Assembly (NCBI GenBank): GCA_002746415.1
Contig: NVXD01000015.1
Span: 124,001 to 188,000, forward strand
From: Flavobacteriaceae bacterium
GTDB taxonomy: Bacteria; Bacteroidota; Bacteroidia; Flavobacteriales; Flavobacteriaceae
Reading direction: 5' to 3'
DNA: 64,000 nucleotides
Shown piece after piece: positions 27,053 through 35,388 of this stretch; the stretch's first letter is position 1; each line of letters starts with the position of its first letter. The position numbers were made by a program, and so were the translations under genes. The notes beneath the pieces were generated by a model. The model was not told the DNA's origin, ran no database searches, and saw only the letters and a list, made by a program, of their open reading frames with translations.

Positions 27053-29441
27053 CAAAGGGTTAGATCTGGCTGGTTTTAAAAGCCGGGCAGGGCTTGGTAA
27101 AAGGCTATCTGGTCTGGTCAAAAAACATCCAAAAAAATTGCTTGTTTTTGTCATTGTCCTTATTGCCTATTATTTCTGCCTTCCTAAACAACTTTTTAAT
27201 ACACCAACCGCTACGGTTATAGAAAGTAGACAAGGAATTCTACTTGGCGCTAAAATTGCCGATGATGGCCAATGGCGATTTCCAGTTGTAGATAGCGTGC
27301 CCCAAAAGTTTAAAGTTTGCCTTCTAAATTTTGAAGACTCCCATTTTTATCAGCATCCTGGTTTTAACCCCGTATCTATGGCAAAAGCCATTGGCAAAAA
27401 TATTTCTGCCGGAAAAATTGTTAGGGGAGGAAGCACACTTACCCAACAAGTAATACGATTGTCCAGAGGGCAAACAAAACGCTCTTATTTTGAGAAGCTA
27501 ATAGAACTTATTTTAGCTACAAGATTAGAATTTCGGCATTCAAAAGAGGAGATTTTAAAGCTTTATGCTAGTCACGCTCCCTATGGTGGTAACGTTGTGG
27601 GACTGGATGTAGCGTCTTGGCGATATTTTGGTCTTCAGGCGGATCAACTTTCATGGGCAGAGGCAGCTACATTGGCAGTTCTTCCCAATGCTCCCAGTCT
27701 TATTTATCCAGGAAAAAACCAATCAAAATTATTAAAAAAAAGAAATGGGTTACTTCAAAAATTGCTGAAAAAAGAAGTTATAGATGTTACCACTTATGAA
27801 CTTGCGCTATTGGAAGAATTACCACAAAAACCCTATGCACTACCTAAAATGGCACCTCATTTAGTAGAATATATTGCAAAAAAAAATAGAGGGCAGCGTA
27901 TTGTGTCTACTTTAAATATTAGGTTGCAACAAAATATAAATGCTATTGTTGCAAAACATCATCAAAGTTTGCTACAGAATCAAGTACATAATGCCGCTGT
28001 ATTGGTTTTGGATGTAAATACAAGGGAAGTATTGTCTTATGTGGGCAATACAAAAACAAAGAAGGAGCATCAGAAGGATGTGGACATGGTGCAAGCAAAT
28101 AGAAGCACAGGAAGTGTTATAAAACCCCTGTTGTATACAGCGATGCTTGATGCTGGGGAGTTGTTACCCAACATGTTGGTGGCTGATATTCCCACACAAA
28201 TAGCAGGATATACACCTGAGAATTTCAATGAAAATTATAGTGGCGCAGTACCAGCAAAAAAAGCACTAGCAAGATCATTGAATATTCCAGCAGTAAGATT
28301 GTTACAATCTTATGGATTGGACAAATTTAGGGATCAATTAGACTTTTTTAAATTAAGGGGAATAAATAAATCCGCAGACCATTATGGACTTACACTCATT
28401 TTGGGTGGGGCGGAAAGTAACCTGTGGGATTTGTGTAAAACCTATGCTTCATTGGCATCTACAGTCAATCATTTTAATGAAACATCCAGTGAATATTACA
28501 CTGATGAATTTTCAGACCTTGTTTTAAAAATGGATAAAAAAGTAGATTTTGGATTAAAATCAAGGGAGAAAACAATCTTTGATGCAGGCAGTATTTATCT
28601 CGCTTTTGAGGCCATGAAGGAAGTAAATCGTCCAGAAGGCAGTGATTCTTGGGAATTTTATGATTCGTCTAAAGAAATAGCATGGAAAACAGGCACCAGT
28701 TTTGGCAATAAAGATGCCTGGGCCATTGGGGTTACCAAGAACCATGTTGTTGGTGTCTGGGTAGGGAATGCAGATGGAGAAGGTAGGCCAAATACAACAG
28801 GCGTTAGTAGTGCCGCACCAATTCTATTTGATGTTTTTGATGTGTTGCCAGAATCCAGTTGGTTTCCAAAACCGTTGGATGAATTTGTAGAAGTTGAAGT
28901 TTGTGCAAAAAGCGGCTATTTGGCAACAGACATATGCCCAAAGAAAACAATGATGATACCCAATAAGAATAATGCAGTAGCAGCATGCAAGTACCATCAA
29001 AAAGTACACTTGGGTACACAAAGGCAGTTCAGGGTAAATTCTTCTTGTATAGACTTGTCTCAAGCTGTTGCAACAACATGGTTTGTGTTGCCGCCTTTGC
29101 TAGAATTTTATTATAAGAGAACCAACCCTAACTATAAGTCATTACCACCATTTCGCAATAATTGTATACGCGACGCAGTTTCTTCAATGGAATTTATTTA
29201 TCCGAAGAATGGAAGTAGCATTATATTGGCAAGAAATTTTGAAGGGAAGAAAAATGAGTTGGTGTTTAAATTGGCGCATTCAAAACCAGAAACAGCCGTT
29301 TTTTGGTATTTGGATGAAAAATTTGTTGGGAAAACTAAGAATTTTCATGAACTTGGGTTAGTGCCAGATATGGGATTGCATAAAATTACTGTTGTGGATA
29401 AACTAGGGAATGAAATAAGGATACAGATAAGGATAGAATGA
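27027..29441 (+). CDS. pbpC: penicillin-binding protein 1C
   Basis: 804 aa. One membrane helix (about 37-53), then a GT51 glycosyltransferase domain with catalytic E103 in FEDSHFYQHPG and the GGSTLTQQ block (134-141). The transpeptidase carries SxxK (S363-V-I-K366, in NRSTGSVIKPLLY), SxN (S416-L-N418) and KTG (553-555). The C-terminal part contains the BiPBP_C beta domain. It polymerises and cross-links peptidoglycan. The ATG at 27027 overlaps the ABM gene by 26 nt; no later ATG fits before the membrane helix. Genomic neighbour of the alpha-2-macroglobulin, as in E. coli yfhM-pbpC. Confidence 0.95.
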   Translation: MNTNSKKNNKGLDLAGFKSRAGLGKRLSGLVKKHPKKLLVFVIVLIAYYFCLPKQLFNTPTATVIESRQGILLGAKIADDGQWRFPVVDSVPQKFKVCLLNFEDSHFYQHPGFNPVSMAKAIGKNISAGKIVRGGSTLTQQVIRLSRGQTKRSYFEKLIELILATRLEFRHSKEEILKLYASHAPYGGNVVGLDVASWRYFGLQADQLSWAEAATLAVLPNAPSLIYPGKNQSKLLKKRNGLLQKLLKKEVIDVTTYELALLEELPQKPYALPKMAPHLVEYIAKKNRGQRIVSTLNIRLQQNINAIVAKHHQSLLQNQVHNAAVLVLDVNTREVLSYVGNTKTKKEHQKDVDMVQANRSTGSVIKPLLYTAMLDAGELLPNMLVADIPTQIAGYTPENFNENYSGAVPAKKALARSLNIPAVRLLQSYGLDKFRDQLDFFKLRGINKSADHYGLTLILGGAESNLWDLCKTYASLASTVNHFNETSSEYYTDEFSDLVLKMDKKVDFGLKSREKTIFDAGSIYLAFEAMKEVNRPEGSDSWEFYDSSKEIAWKTGTSFGNKDAWAIGVTKNHVVGVWVGNADGEGRPNTTGVSSAAPILFDVFDVLPESSWFPKPLDEFVEVEVCAKSGYLATDICPKKTMMIPNKNNAVAACKYHQKVHLGTQRQFRVNSSCIDLSQAVATTWFVLPPLLEFYYKRTNPNYKSLPPFRNNCIRDAVSSMEFIYPKNGSSIILARNFEGKKNELVFKLAHSKPETAVFWYLDEKFVGKTKNFHELGLVPDMGLHKITVVDKLGNEIRIQIRIE

Positions 29442-29471
29442 CCTTAAATTGATTATAAAAAGCGTGCTGAA

Positions 29472-31139
29472 ATGAAAGAGAACATAAGATTTTCAAATCT
29501 TGATAGGGAGAATACCATTCAGAAACTTTCTGAGGAAGTTTTTGATCTTGTAATAATTGGAGGGGGTATCACAGGAGGCGGTATTGCATTAGATGCAGCT
29601 TCACGTGGTTTAAAAGTGGCACTGGTAGAGAAAGGTGACTTTGCTTCTGGTACCAGCAGTAAATCAACTAAACTTATCCATGGTGGATTGCGATACCTAA
29701 AACAGTTTGACTTTTGGCTGGTCAAGGAAGTGGGTTCAGAAAGGGCTATTGTCCACAAATTAGCGCCACATTTGGTTTTGCCAGAAAAAATGCTGCTTCC
29801 TTTAATTGAAAATGGCTCCTATGGAAAATGGCTGACCTCTATTGGTTTAAAAGTCTATGATATTTTGGCAGAGGTTTCAGGGGATGATAAACGCCAAATG
29901 TTAGGGAAGAAAGAAGCAATGAAGCTAGAGCCTTTGTTGCCAAAAAAAATTCTTAAAGGAGCTGGTTATTATGCGGAATATAGAACAGATGATGCCCGGT
30001 TGACCATGGAAAGTATAAAAACAAGTCTCAATTATGGCACTGTAGCATTGAATTACGTGCAGGTTGATGGTTTTATTTATGATAAAGAAATGATTGCGGG
30101 TGTTAGCGCTAGAGATGTTCATTCTGGAATCGAATTTAATATAAAATCTAAGTATGTAATCAACGCTTCTGGTCCATGGGTAGATGAGCTTAGAACATTA
30201 AATAATTCAAATAAGGCAAAACGCTTGCATTTGACTAAAGGAGTGCATTTGGTTTTTCCACAAGAAAAATTACCTATAAAGCAATCGGTTTATTTTGATA
30301 TTCCAGATGGCAGAATGATGTTTGCTATTCCAAGGGGAAAAGTAACCTACGTTGGCACCACGGATACCAATTATACTCAAGATAAAAATAAGGTAACAGT
30401 AGATATTGCAGATGCCATTTATTTGATTTCAGCTGTAAACAACATGTTTCCAAAAATCCATCTAGAATTAGATGATATCATCTCATCATGGGCGGGATTA
30501 CGCCCTTTGATTCATGAAGAAGGGAAATCTACATCAGAACTTTCTAGAAAGGATGAAATTTTTGTTTCAGATACGGGGCTCATCAGTATCGCGGGAGGAA
30601 AATTGACAGGGTATAGAAAAATGGCTGAAAGAGTTGTTGACCGTGTTGCGACAAGAATGAAAGAGAAACATAATATTGAATTGGCAGCCTGTACCACAGA
30701 TGAAATTTCTTTATGTGGAAGCGACTTCAAAAAATTTAAGCATGTAAAAAAATATATTGCAGCAGTTTATGAACGAATAAAAGAAGATGGTTTCACTGAG
30801 TATGATGCTTGGTTTTTGGTTACCACTTATGGAAAACAAACAGAAACCATTTTGGAAAATTATGGAAACCTGAAAGAAACCGACAATGTTATTAAAATGG
30901 CGAAAGCCGAGCTTCATTTTGGAATTGCTTACGAGATGGTGCAAACCCCGATGGATTTTTTTATTCGAAGAACCGGACGGCTGTATTTCGACATCGATAG
31001 TATAAAAATATTGTTGAATCCTATTCTGGAAGAATTTAAAAAAGTATTTGAGCTGAAGAACAGTCAAATAGAATCTTACAGAGAAGAATTGGAAGCACAA
31101 CTTATAGAATCATCAGATTTCACTCTAAGAAGAAATTGA
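29472..31139 (+). CDS. glpD: aerobic glycerol-3-phosphate dehydrogenase (FAD)
   Basis: 555 aa. FAD-binding motif GGGITGGG (30-37) followed by KGDFASGTSSKSTKLIHGGLRYLKQ, then the DAO fold and GLRPLIHEEGKSTSELSR and GGKLTGYRKMAERVV. The C-terminal DAO_C domain is present. The enzyme oxidises sn-glycerol-3-phosphate to DHAP and feeds electrons to quinone at the inner face of the membrane. It converges on gpsA, which runs the reverse reaction with NAD(P)H. Confidence 0.95.
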   Translation: MKENIRFSNLDRENTIQKLSEEVFDLVIIGGGITGGGIALDAASRGLKVALVEKGDFASGTSSKSTKLIHGGLRYLKQFDFWLVKEVGSERAIVHKLAPHLVLPEKMLLPLIENGSYGKWLTSIGLKVYDILAEVSGDDKRQMLGKKEAMKLEPLLPKKILKGAGYYAEYRTDDARLTMESIKTSLNYGTVALNYVQVDGFIYDKEMIAGVSARDVHSGIEFNIKSKYVINASGPWVDELRTLNNSNKAKRLHLTKGVHLVFPQEKLPIKQSVYFDIPDGRMMFAIPRGKVTYVGTTDTNYTQDKNKVTVDIADAIYLISAVNNMFPKIHLELDDIISSWAGLRPLIHEEGKSTSELSRKDEIFVSDTGLISIAGGKLTGYRKMAERVVDRVATRMKEKHNIELAACTTDEISLCGSDFKKFKHVKKYIAAVYERIKEDGFTEYDAWFLVTTYGKQTETILENYGNLKETDNVIKMAKAELHFGIAYEMVQTPMDFFIRRTGRLYFDIDSIKILLNPILEEFKKVFELKNSQIESYREELEAQLIESSDFTLRRN

Positions 31140-31144
31140 TAAAA

Positions 31145-31226
31145 TGTCAATTCGACGTAGCCTGAAAAAGCTACGAGAAATCTCATCACCTTAGCCCATC
31201 AGATTCCTCTTTTTAATCGAAATGAT
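31145..31226. repeat. REP-like palindromic element between glpD and gpsA
   Basis: Left arm at 31145-31187 contains GTCAATTCGA and GAGAAATCTCATC; right arm at 31197-31226 contains the reverse CAGATTCCTC and TCGAAATGAT. The left arm has its own hairpin GTAGC (31157-31161)/GCTAC (31170-31174). A partial copy, GTCAATTC, recurs at 31239-31246. It lies between two convergent genes and could act as a bidirectional terminator or mRNA end stabiliser. Confidence 0.6.
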
Positions 31227-31280
31227 TAGTGTTTGTAAATGTCAATTCAATAAAGGAATAGATATTCAGATTATAGTTAG

Positions 31281-32282
31281 TTAATCCAGTTGATCTGTTA
31301 ATTGTTTGAACACCTTCTTGGGAGATTTTTTCTCATAGAGCACTTTATAGACGGCATCTATAATTGGAGTTTTAGATTTCTTTTTGTGCTTGGCATTTAA
31401 TAAGTGTGCACTTTTGGTAGCATAATATCCTTCGGCTACCATACTCATTTCCATCATGGCGCTTTTTACGGTGTAGCCTTTGCCAATCATATTGCCAAAC
31501 ATTCTATTTCTACTAAAAGTGGAATATCCAGTTACCAAAAGGTCTCCTAGATAGGCAGAATTATTAATGTTGCGTTTCATTTTATGTACACGCTTTATAA
31601 AACGCTTCATTTCTCTAATGGCATTGCTCATGAGGACACTTTGAAAATTATCACCATAACCCAAACCATGCGATATACCCGCGGCAATTGCATAAATATT
31701 TTTAAGCATCGCTGCATATTCAGTGCCAATAATATCGTCAGAGATTTTTGTTTTTATATAGTTACTTTTTAAATTTTCTGCCACAAATTCGGCCTTCTCC
31801 ATATCAGCACAAGCTATGGTCAGGTAGGAAAGGCGTTCCAGAGCAACCTCCTCTGCATGGCAGGGACCAGTAATTACCCCAATGTTTTCAAAAGGGATTT
31901 TATATGCTTCATGAAAATGTTCTCCAACAATTAATCCAGTTTCTGGCACGATTCCCTTAATTGCAGAAAAAATAATTTTATGTTCTAATGAAACAGTAAG
32001 TTTATTCAACTCGGTTTCTAAAAAAGCAGAAGGAATGGCAAAAATCAGTATATCTGAATTGGTTACTGCACTGTCAAGTTCACTTACCAAATTCAATTTT
32101 TGGGTATTGAACTCTACGGAGCTCAAGTAGTTGGGATTGTGTTTTTCAGTTTTTATGTGCTCCAAGGCATCCACATTACGCATATACCAAGTAACCCTGT
32201 CTAAATTTTCGGTAAGCATTTTTACTAAAGCAGTTGCCCAGCTACCACCTCCCAAAACTGCAAATTGTAATTGTTTGTCCAT
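31281..32282 (-). CDS. gpsA: glycerol-3-phosphate dehydrogenase [NAD(P)+]
   Basis: 333 aa from the ATG at 32282 (MDKQLQFAVLGGGSWATAL). Rossmann GGGSWATAL (12-20), substrate-site GTEYAAMLKNIYAIAAG with the catalytic lysine, and GDLLVTGYSTFSRNRMFG. It makes sn-glycerol-3-phosphate from DHAP for phospholipid synthesis. A start at 32303 would only add seven residues. Faces glpD tail to tail, giving one locus for both directions of the glycerol-3-phosphate/DHAP exchange. Confidence 0.95.
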   Translation of the reverse strand: MDKQLQFAVLGGGSWATALVKMLTENLDRVTWYMRNVDALEHIKTEKHNPNYLSSVEFNTQKLNLVSELDSAVTNSDILIFAIPSAFLETELNKLTVSLEHKIIFSAIKGIVPETGLIVGEHFHEAYKIPFENIGVITGPCHAEEVALERLSYLTIACADMEKAEFVAENLKSNYIKTKISDDIIGTEYAAMLKNIYAIAAGISHGLGYGDNFQSVLMSNAIREMKRFIKRVHKMKRNINNSAYLGDLLVTGYSTFSRNRMFGNMIGKGYTVKSAMMEMSMVAEGYYATKSAHLLNAKHKKKSKTPIIDAVYKVLYEKKSPKKVFKQLTDQLD

Positions 32283-32451
32283 TAAAATATTTGTTCGGGT
32301 CAAATGTAATTAAAAAAAGAGGCATATCATTAACCGCTGACATTCAGCATATTGAATTTAAGGAAAATAGGGGTTGTCTAAAAATTAAAAGTTAGGAATT
32401 GGATTTTTTTACGACTAATCAATTAAGTTTTTTTTGATTGGTTGTTTGGTT

Positions 32452-32487
32452 AAAACCGCCTTGATTTTAGATGCTCAAGGCGGTTTT
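32452..32487. terminator. intrinsic terminator overlapping the end of the AraC gene
   Basis: Stem AAAACCGCCTTGA (32452-32464) / TCAAGGCGGTTTT (32475-32487), 13 bp with a 10-nt loop. On the minus strand the 5' arm is formed by the last codons of the AraC-family gene and its stop lies in the loop; T-rich sequence follows on both sides. Confidence 0.88.
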
Positions 32488-33351
32488 ATTTGCGTCCAGT
32501 TTTTTGCGATTTAGAAGAGTATTTTTAAATTTGGAGGGGTTTTCACCAGCAATTTTTTTAAAAGTACGATTGAAATAAGAAAGACTTTCAAAGCCACATT
32601 CATAACAGGTTTCACTTACATTTTTACCCATTAGCAATAAACGTTTTGCTTGTCCAATTCTATATTGGTTCAAAAAATCAATAAATGTATTTCCTGTTGC
32701 CTTTTTAAAATACCTGCAAAAAGCTGCTTTTCCCAAATTACATAAGGATGCGACTTCATCGACTTCAATTTTTCTTTGGTAGTGCTTATCAATGAATGCA
32801 TATACTTTTCGCAAGCGTTCTTGTTCTTTTTTATTGTATTTGTTTACTACTGGATATTCATGAAGCAATGTAAATTCATCACTATTTGATAGAATTTCAA
32901 AAATGTGCAATACTTCTAGAAATTGTTGAAAAGGGGTTAAGGCATGTAATTTTTTTAGTCGCTCTCCTACAATTTCTTTGGTAACACCAGTAAAGGCAAT
33001 TCCGTGTTGAGATTTTTCAAACAGATGAAATATTTCTGATAGCTCTGGAATTTCATTAAAAACTTTATTCTTAAAAGTATCATTAATATGTAATACTTCT
33101 TTCCTGTAATCAGTTTGAACACCATAATCAAAATTAAGATGAGGAATGTTGGAACCTATGAGCACCAAATCACTTTTTTTATATTGAGATATATGTCGCC
33201 CTACATGCCGAGTGCCATTAGCACCTTCTATATAGACCAGTTCATATTCGGGATGAAAATGCCAAAAAAACAAATGGTTTAGTCTTGGATTATGTAATAA
33301 CCGAAACGAGCTTTTATTATCTGGACTAATATGTTCTAACTGAATTTTCAT
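32467..33351 (-). CDS. AraC-family transcriptional regulator with cupin sensor
   Basis: 294 aa. N-terminal cupin-like effector domain (residues about 10-100, with LFFWHFHPEYELVYIEG), a linker, and two helix-turn-helix motifs in the C-terminal 100 residues (VDEVASLCNLGKAAFCRYFKKATG and SETCYECGFESLSYFNRTFKKIAGENP). The gene is divergent from the PhyH-SDR pair and separated by 151 bp that hold a candidate direct-repeat operator. It probably controls that pair in response to a small ligand. Its terminator uses its own last codons. Confidence 0.9.
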   Translation of the reverse strand: MKIQLEHISPDNKSSFRLLHNPRLNHLFFWHFHPEYELVYIEGANGTRHVGRHISQYKKSDLVLIGSNIPHLNFDYGVQTDYRKEVLHINDTFKNKVFNEIPELSEIFHLFEKSQHGIAFTGVTKEIVGERLKKLHALTPFQQFLEVLHIFEILSNSDEFTLLHEYPVVNKYNKKEQERLRKVYAFIDKHYQRKIEVDEVASLCNLGKAAFCRYFKKATGNTFIDFLNQYRIGQAKRLLLMGKNVSETCYECGFESLSYFNRTFKKIAGENPSKFKNTLLNRKKLDANKTALSI

Positions 33352-33400
33352 ATGTAAATTTAACTAAATTACCTATTAAGTTGTTTTTTTTCAAAAAAAA

Positions 33401-33429
33401 GTCAATATTATTCAAATATAGGTCAATAT
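33401..33429. promoter_or_regulatory. candidate AraC-type operator (direct repeats)
   Basis: GTCAATAT occurs at 33401-33408 and 33422-33429 in the same orientation, 21 bp start to start, i.e. two helical turns. That is the usual spacing for the two half-sites of an AraC-family protein. It lies between the araC-like and PhyH genes. The repeat is seen; the binding is inferred. Confidence 0.45.
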
Positions 33430-33502
33430 AGGGGATAAGGAAATGGATACTGACTTTTACTTTTATCATATCAATTAAAACAGATCTATAAATTAGAGTG
33501 TT

Positions 33503-34477
33503 ATGAAAAAAGACAACCCAAAAATGGAAATGGCCAATAAGGGCCATGAAGAGATTCCAGGAAATCCATCTACTGCAACAAGCAGTAACATAAAGCTGAA
33601 TGATCGATCTAATGGAAAAGCATTGCGGATCTTGAGTGAAGTCGATTGGAAATTTTGGAAACAAAATGGATACATCGTAATTAAAAATGCAGTTTCCAAA
33701 GAACAGGCAAATACTACAGCTAATTTTTTGTGGGAGTTTGAGGAAAAAGATGCCAATGACCCTAAAACTTGGTATGCACCACCTCGTGCGGAAATGAAAA
33801 TGAAAGAGCTTACTGGGACAGGCATGGTAGAAGTATATAACCATCAACATTTATGGAACAATAGGCAAATGCAAAAAGTGTATGATGCTTTTGTGGATGT
33901 TTGGGGAACAGAAAAACTTTGGGTAACCATTGATCGTGCTAATTTAAATTTCCCAATAAAACCGGGATTTTCACAGAAAGGGTTTATTCATTGGGATTAT
34001 GATCCAGAGACCAAACCGCAAAATGTACAAGGTGTTTTGGCACTTGCGGATCAAACAGATGAACATATGGGAGGTTTTCAATGTATTCCTTGGTTGTATA
34101 GAAATTACGATTCTTGGAAGTTAACTCAGGCCGAGGATAGGGATAGGTTTCAACCAGATACTTCTGGTATTGAGGATAAGATTGTAAAAGTAAAAATGGA
34201 AGCAGGTGATTTACTTATTTTCAATAGTACAGAGCCACACGGCATTAGGCCAAATAAATCCAAAGATAAAGTGCGTATGGCCCAGTACATATCAATGATG
34301 CCAGCTGAAGAACATAATGATGTTTTAAGGGCGTGGAGGATAAATTCATGGAAAAATAGAATGGCTCCAGAAGGATATGCCTTTCCAGGTGATCCTAGAA
34401 ATTGGGAAAGAGAGAAGTATACGACGGCAATCTTATCAGATTTAGGAGAGCGGTTGTTAGGGCTAAAGAACTGGTAA
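33503..34477 (+). CDS. phytanoyl-CoA dioxygenase (PhyH) family protein
   Basis: 324 aa. Fe(II)/2-oxoglutarate oxygenase with iron ligands H163-x-D165 (FIHWDYD) and H246 (EPHGIRPN), and a basic residue nearby (R249 or R257) for 2-oxoglutarate. N-terminal 35 residues are probably disordered. Substrate unknown; the family hydroxylates many acids, alcohols and amino acids. It lies 48 nt ahead of an SDR gene on the same strand, and the divergent AraC-family gene is its likely regulator. Confidence 0.85.
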   Translation: MKKDNPKMEMANKGHEEIPGNPSTATSSNIKLNDRSNGKALRILSEVDWKFWKQNGYIVIKNAVSKEQANTTANFLWEFEEKDANDPKTWYAPPRAEMKMKELTGTGMVEVYNHQHLWNNRQMQKVYDAFVDVWGTEKLWVTIDRANLNFPIKPGFSQKGFIHWDYDPETKPQNVQGVLALADQTDEHMGGFQCIPWLYRNYDSWKLTQAEDRDRFQPDTSGIEDKIVKVKMEAGDLLIFNSTEPHGIRPNKSKDKVRMAQYISMMPAEEHNDVLRAWRINSWKNRMAPEGYAFPGDPRNWEREKYTTAILSDLGERLLGLKNW

Positions 34478-34525
34478 GCATAATTTTTGGAAAAAAGAGA
34501 GTATAAGGTATAAAAGTAATATGGA

Positions 34526-35320
34526 ATGGATTTACAATTAAAAAACAAAACAGCATTTATATCAGGTTCAACGGCGGGTATTGGTTTTGCAACTGCAAGA
34601 GCTTTACTTAAAGAAGGCGCAAGAGTTGTCATAAATGGCAGAACAGAAGAAGGAATTAATCTAGCTATAGATAAATTGAAAGAAGATTTTCCTAATGCTG
34701 ATATTTTAGGGCTGCCGGCTGATTTTGGTATATTAAAAGAAGTTGAATCTTTATTGCAACAGCTACCTAAAATAGATATCCTCATCAATAATGTAGGAGT
34801 ATATAAGTCGGCTTCTTTTTTTGAATCCTCAGATGAGGATTGGTACAGACAATTTGAAATCAATGTAATGAGCGGGGTTAGGCTGTCTAAATATTGCTTA
34901 CCAAAAATGCTGGATGCAAACTGGGGTCGTGTTCTTTTTATTTCTAGTGAATGTGCAACATTGGTACCTACTGATATGATTGCCTATAGTATGACCAAAG
35001 CCGCAATATTGGCTATTTCTAGAGGATTGGCACAAATGACCAAAGGAACTAGGGTTACTATAAACACAATTTTGCCGGGGTCCACCCTTTCTGAAGGTGC
35101 GGAACAATTTTTAGAACAGGCAGCCATAAAAGAAGAAAAAACAAAAGAGCAGGTAGAAACAGAATTTTTTTCTGATGTACGTACAACTTCTTTGTTGCAA
35201 CGTTTTGCAAAAGTGGAAGAAGTGGCCCAAACCATCGCCTACTTTGCGAGCCCGCTTTCATCCGCTACAAATGGGACTGTAATTAAAGTTGATGGGGGAA
35301 GCACTGGCGGAATACTATGA
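34526..35320 (+). CDS. SDR-family oxidoreductase
   Basis: 264 aa. Classical short-chain dehydrogenase: GSTAGIG (14-20), NNVG (88-91; V replaces the usual A), catalytic S140/S141, Y154 and K158 (YSMTK), and a C-terminal DGGSTGGIL end. Glucose/3-oxoacyl reductase-like. Substrate unknown. It follows the PhyH gene by 48 nt and would act on its product or substrate if the two are one pathway. Confidence 0.88.
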   Translation: MDLQLKNKTAFISGSTAGIGFATARALLKEGARVVINGRTEEGINLAIDKLKEDFPNADILGLPADFGILKEVESLLQQLPKIDILINNVGVYKSASFFESSDEDWYRQFEINVMSGVRLSKYCLPKMLDANWGRVLFISSECATLVPTDMIAYSMTKAAILAISRGLAQMTKGTRVTINTILPGSTLSEGAEQFLEQAAIKEEKTKEQVETEFFSDVRTTSLLQRFAKVEEVAQTIAYFASPLSSATNGTVIKVDGGSTGGIL

Positions 35321-35359
35321 TTTTCTTGCAATAACGTACCTTTAAAGAGCAATAAGCCC

Positions 35360-35367
35360 TATTTTTG
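35360..35367 (+). promoter_or_regulatory. promoter -7 element of the SulP transporter gene
   Basis: TATTTTTG matches TAnnTTTG exactly and sits 21 nt before the chosen ATG at 35389, which supports that start over the upstream in-frame codon at 35365 that lies within the box. No clear TTG is seen at -33. Confidence 0.5.
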
Positions 35368-35388
35368 CGCCTTTTAAGGGAAAAAATA

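Noticed and set aside
33326-33850. Minus-strand frame in front of the AraC gene and over PhyH
   Set aside because: It overlaps the PhyH coding sequence and the operator region and has a low-quality start; the PhyH frame has iron ligands and family motifs.
34150-34863. Minus-strand 237-codon frame over PhyH and SDR
   Set aside because: Antisense to two genes with clear motifs; serine/isoleucine-rich composition of a shadow frame.
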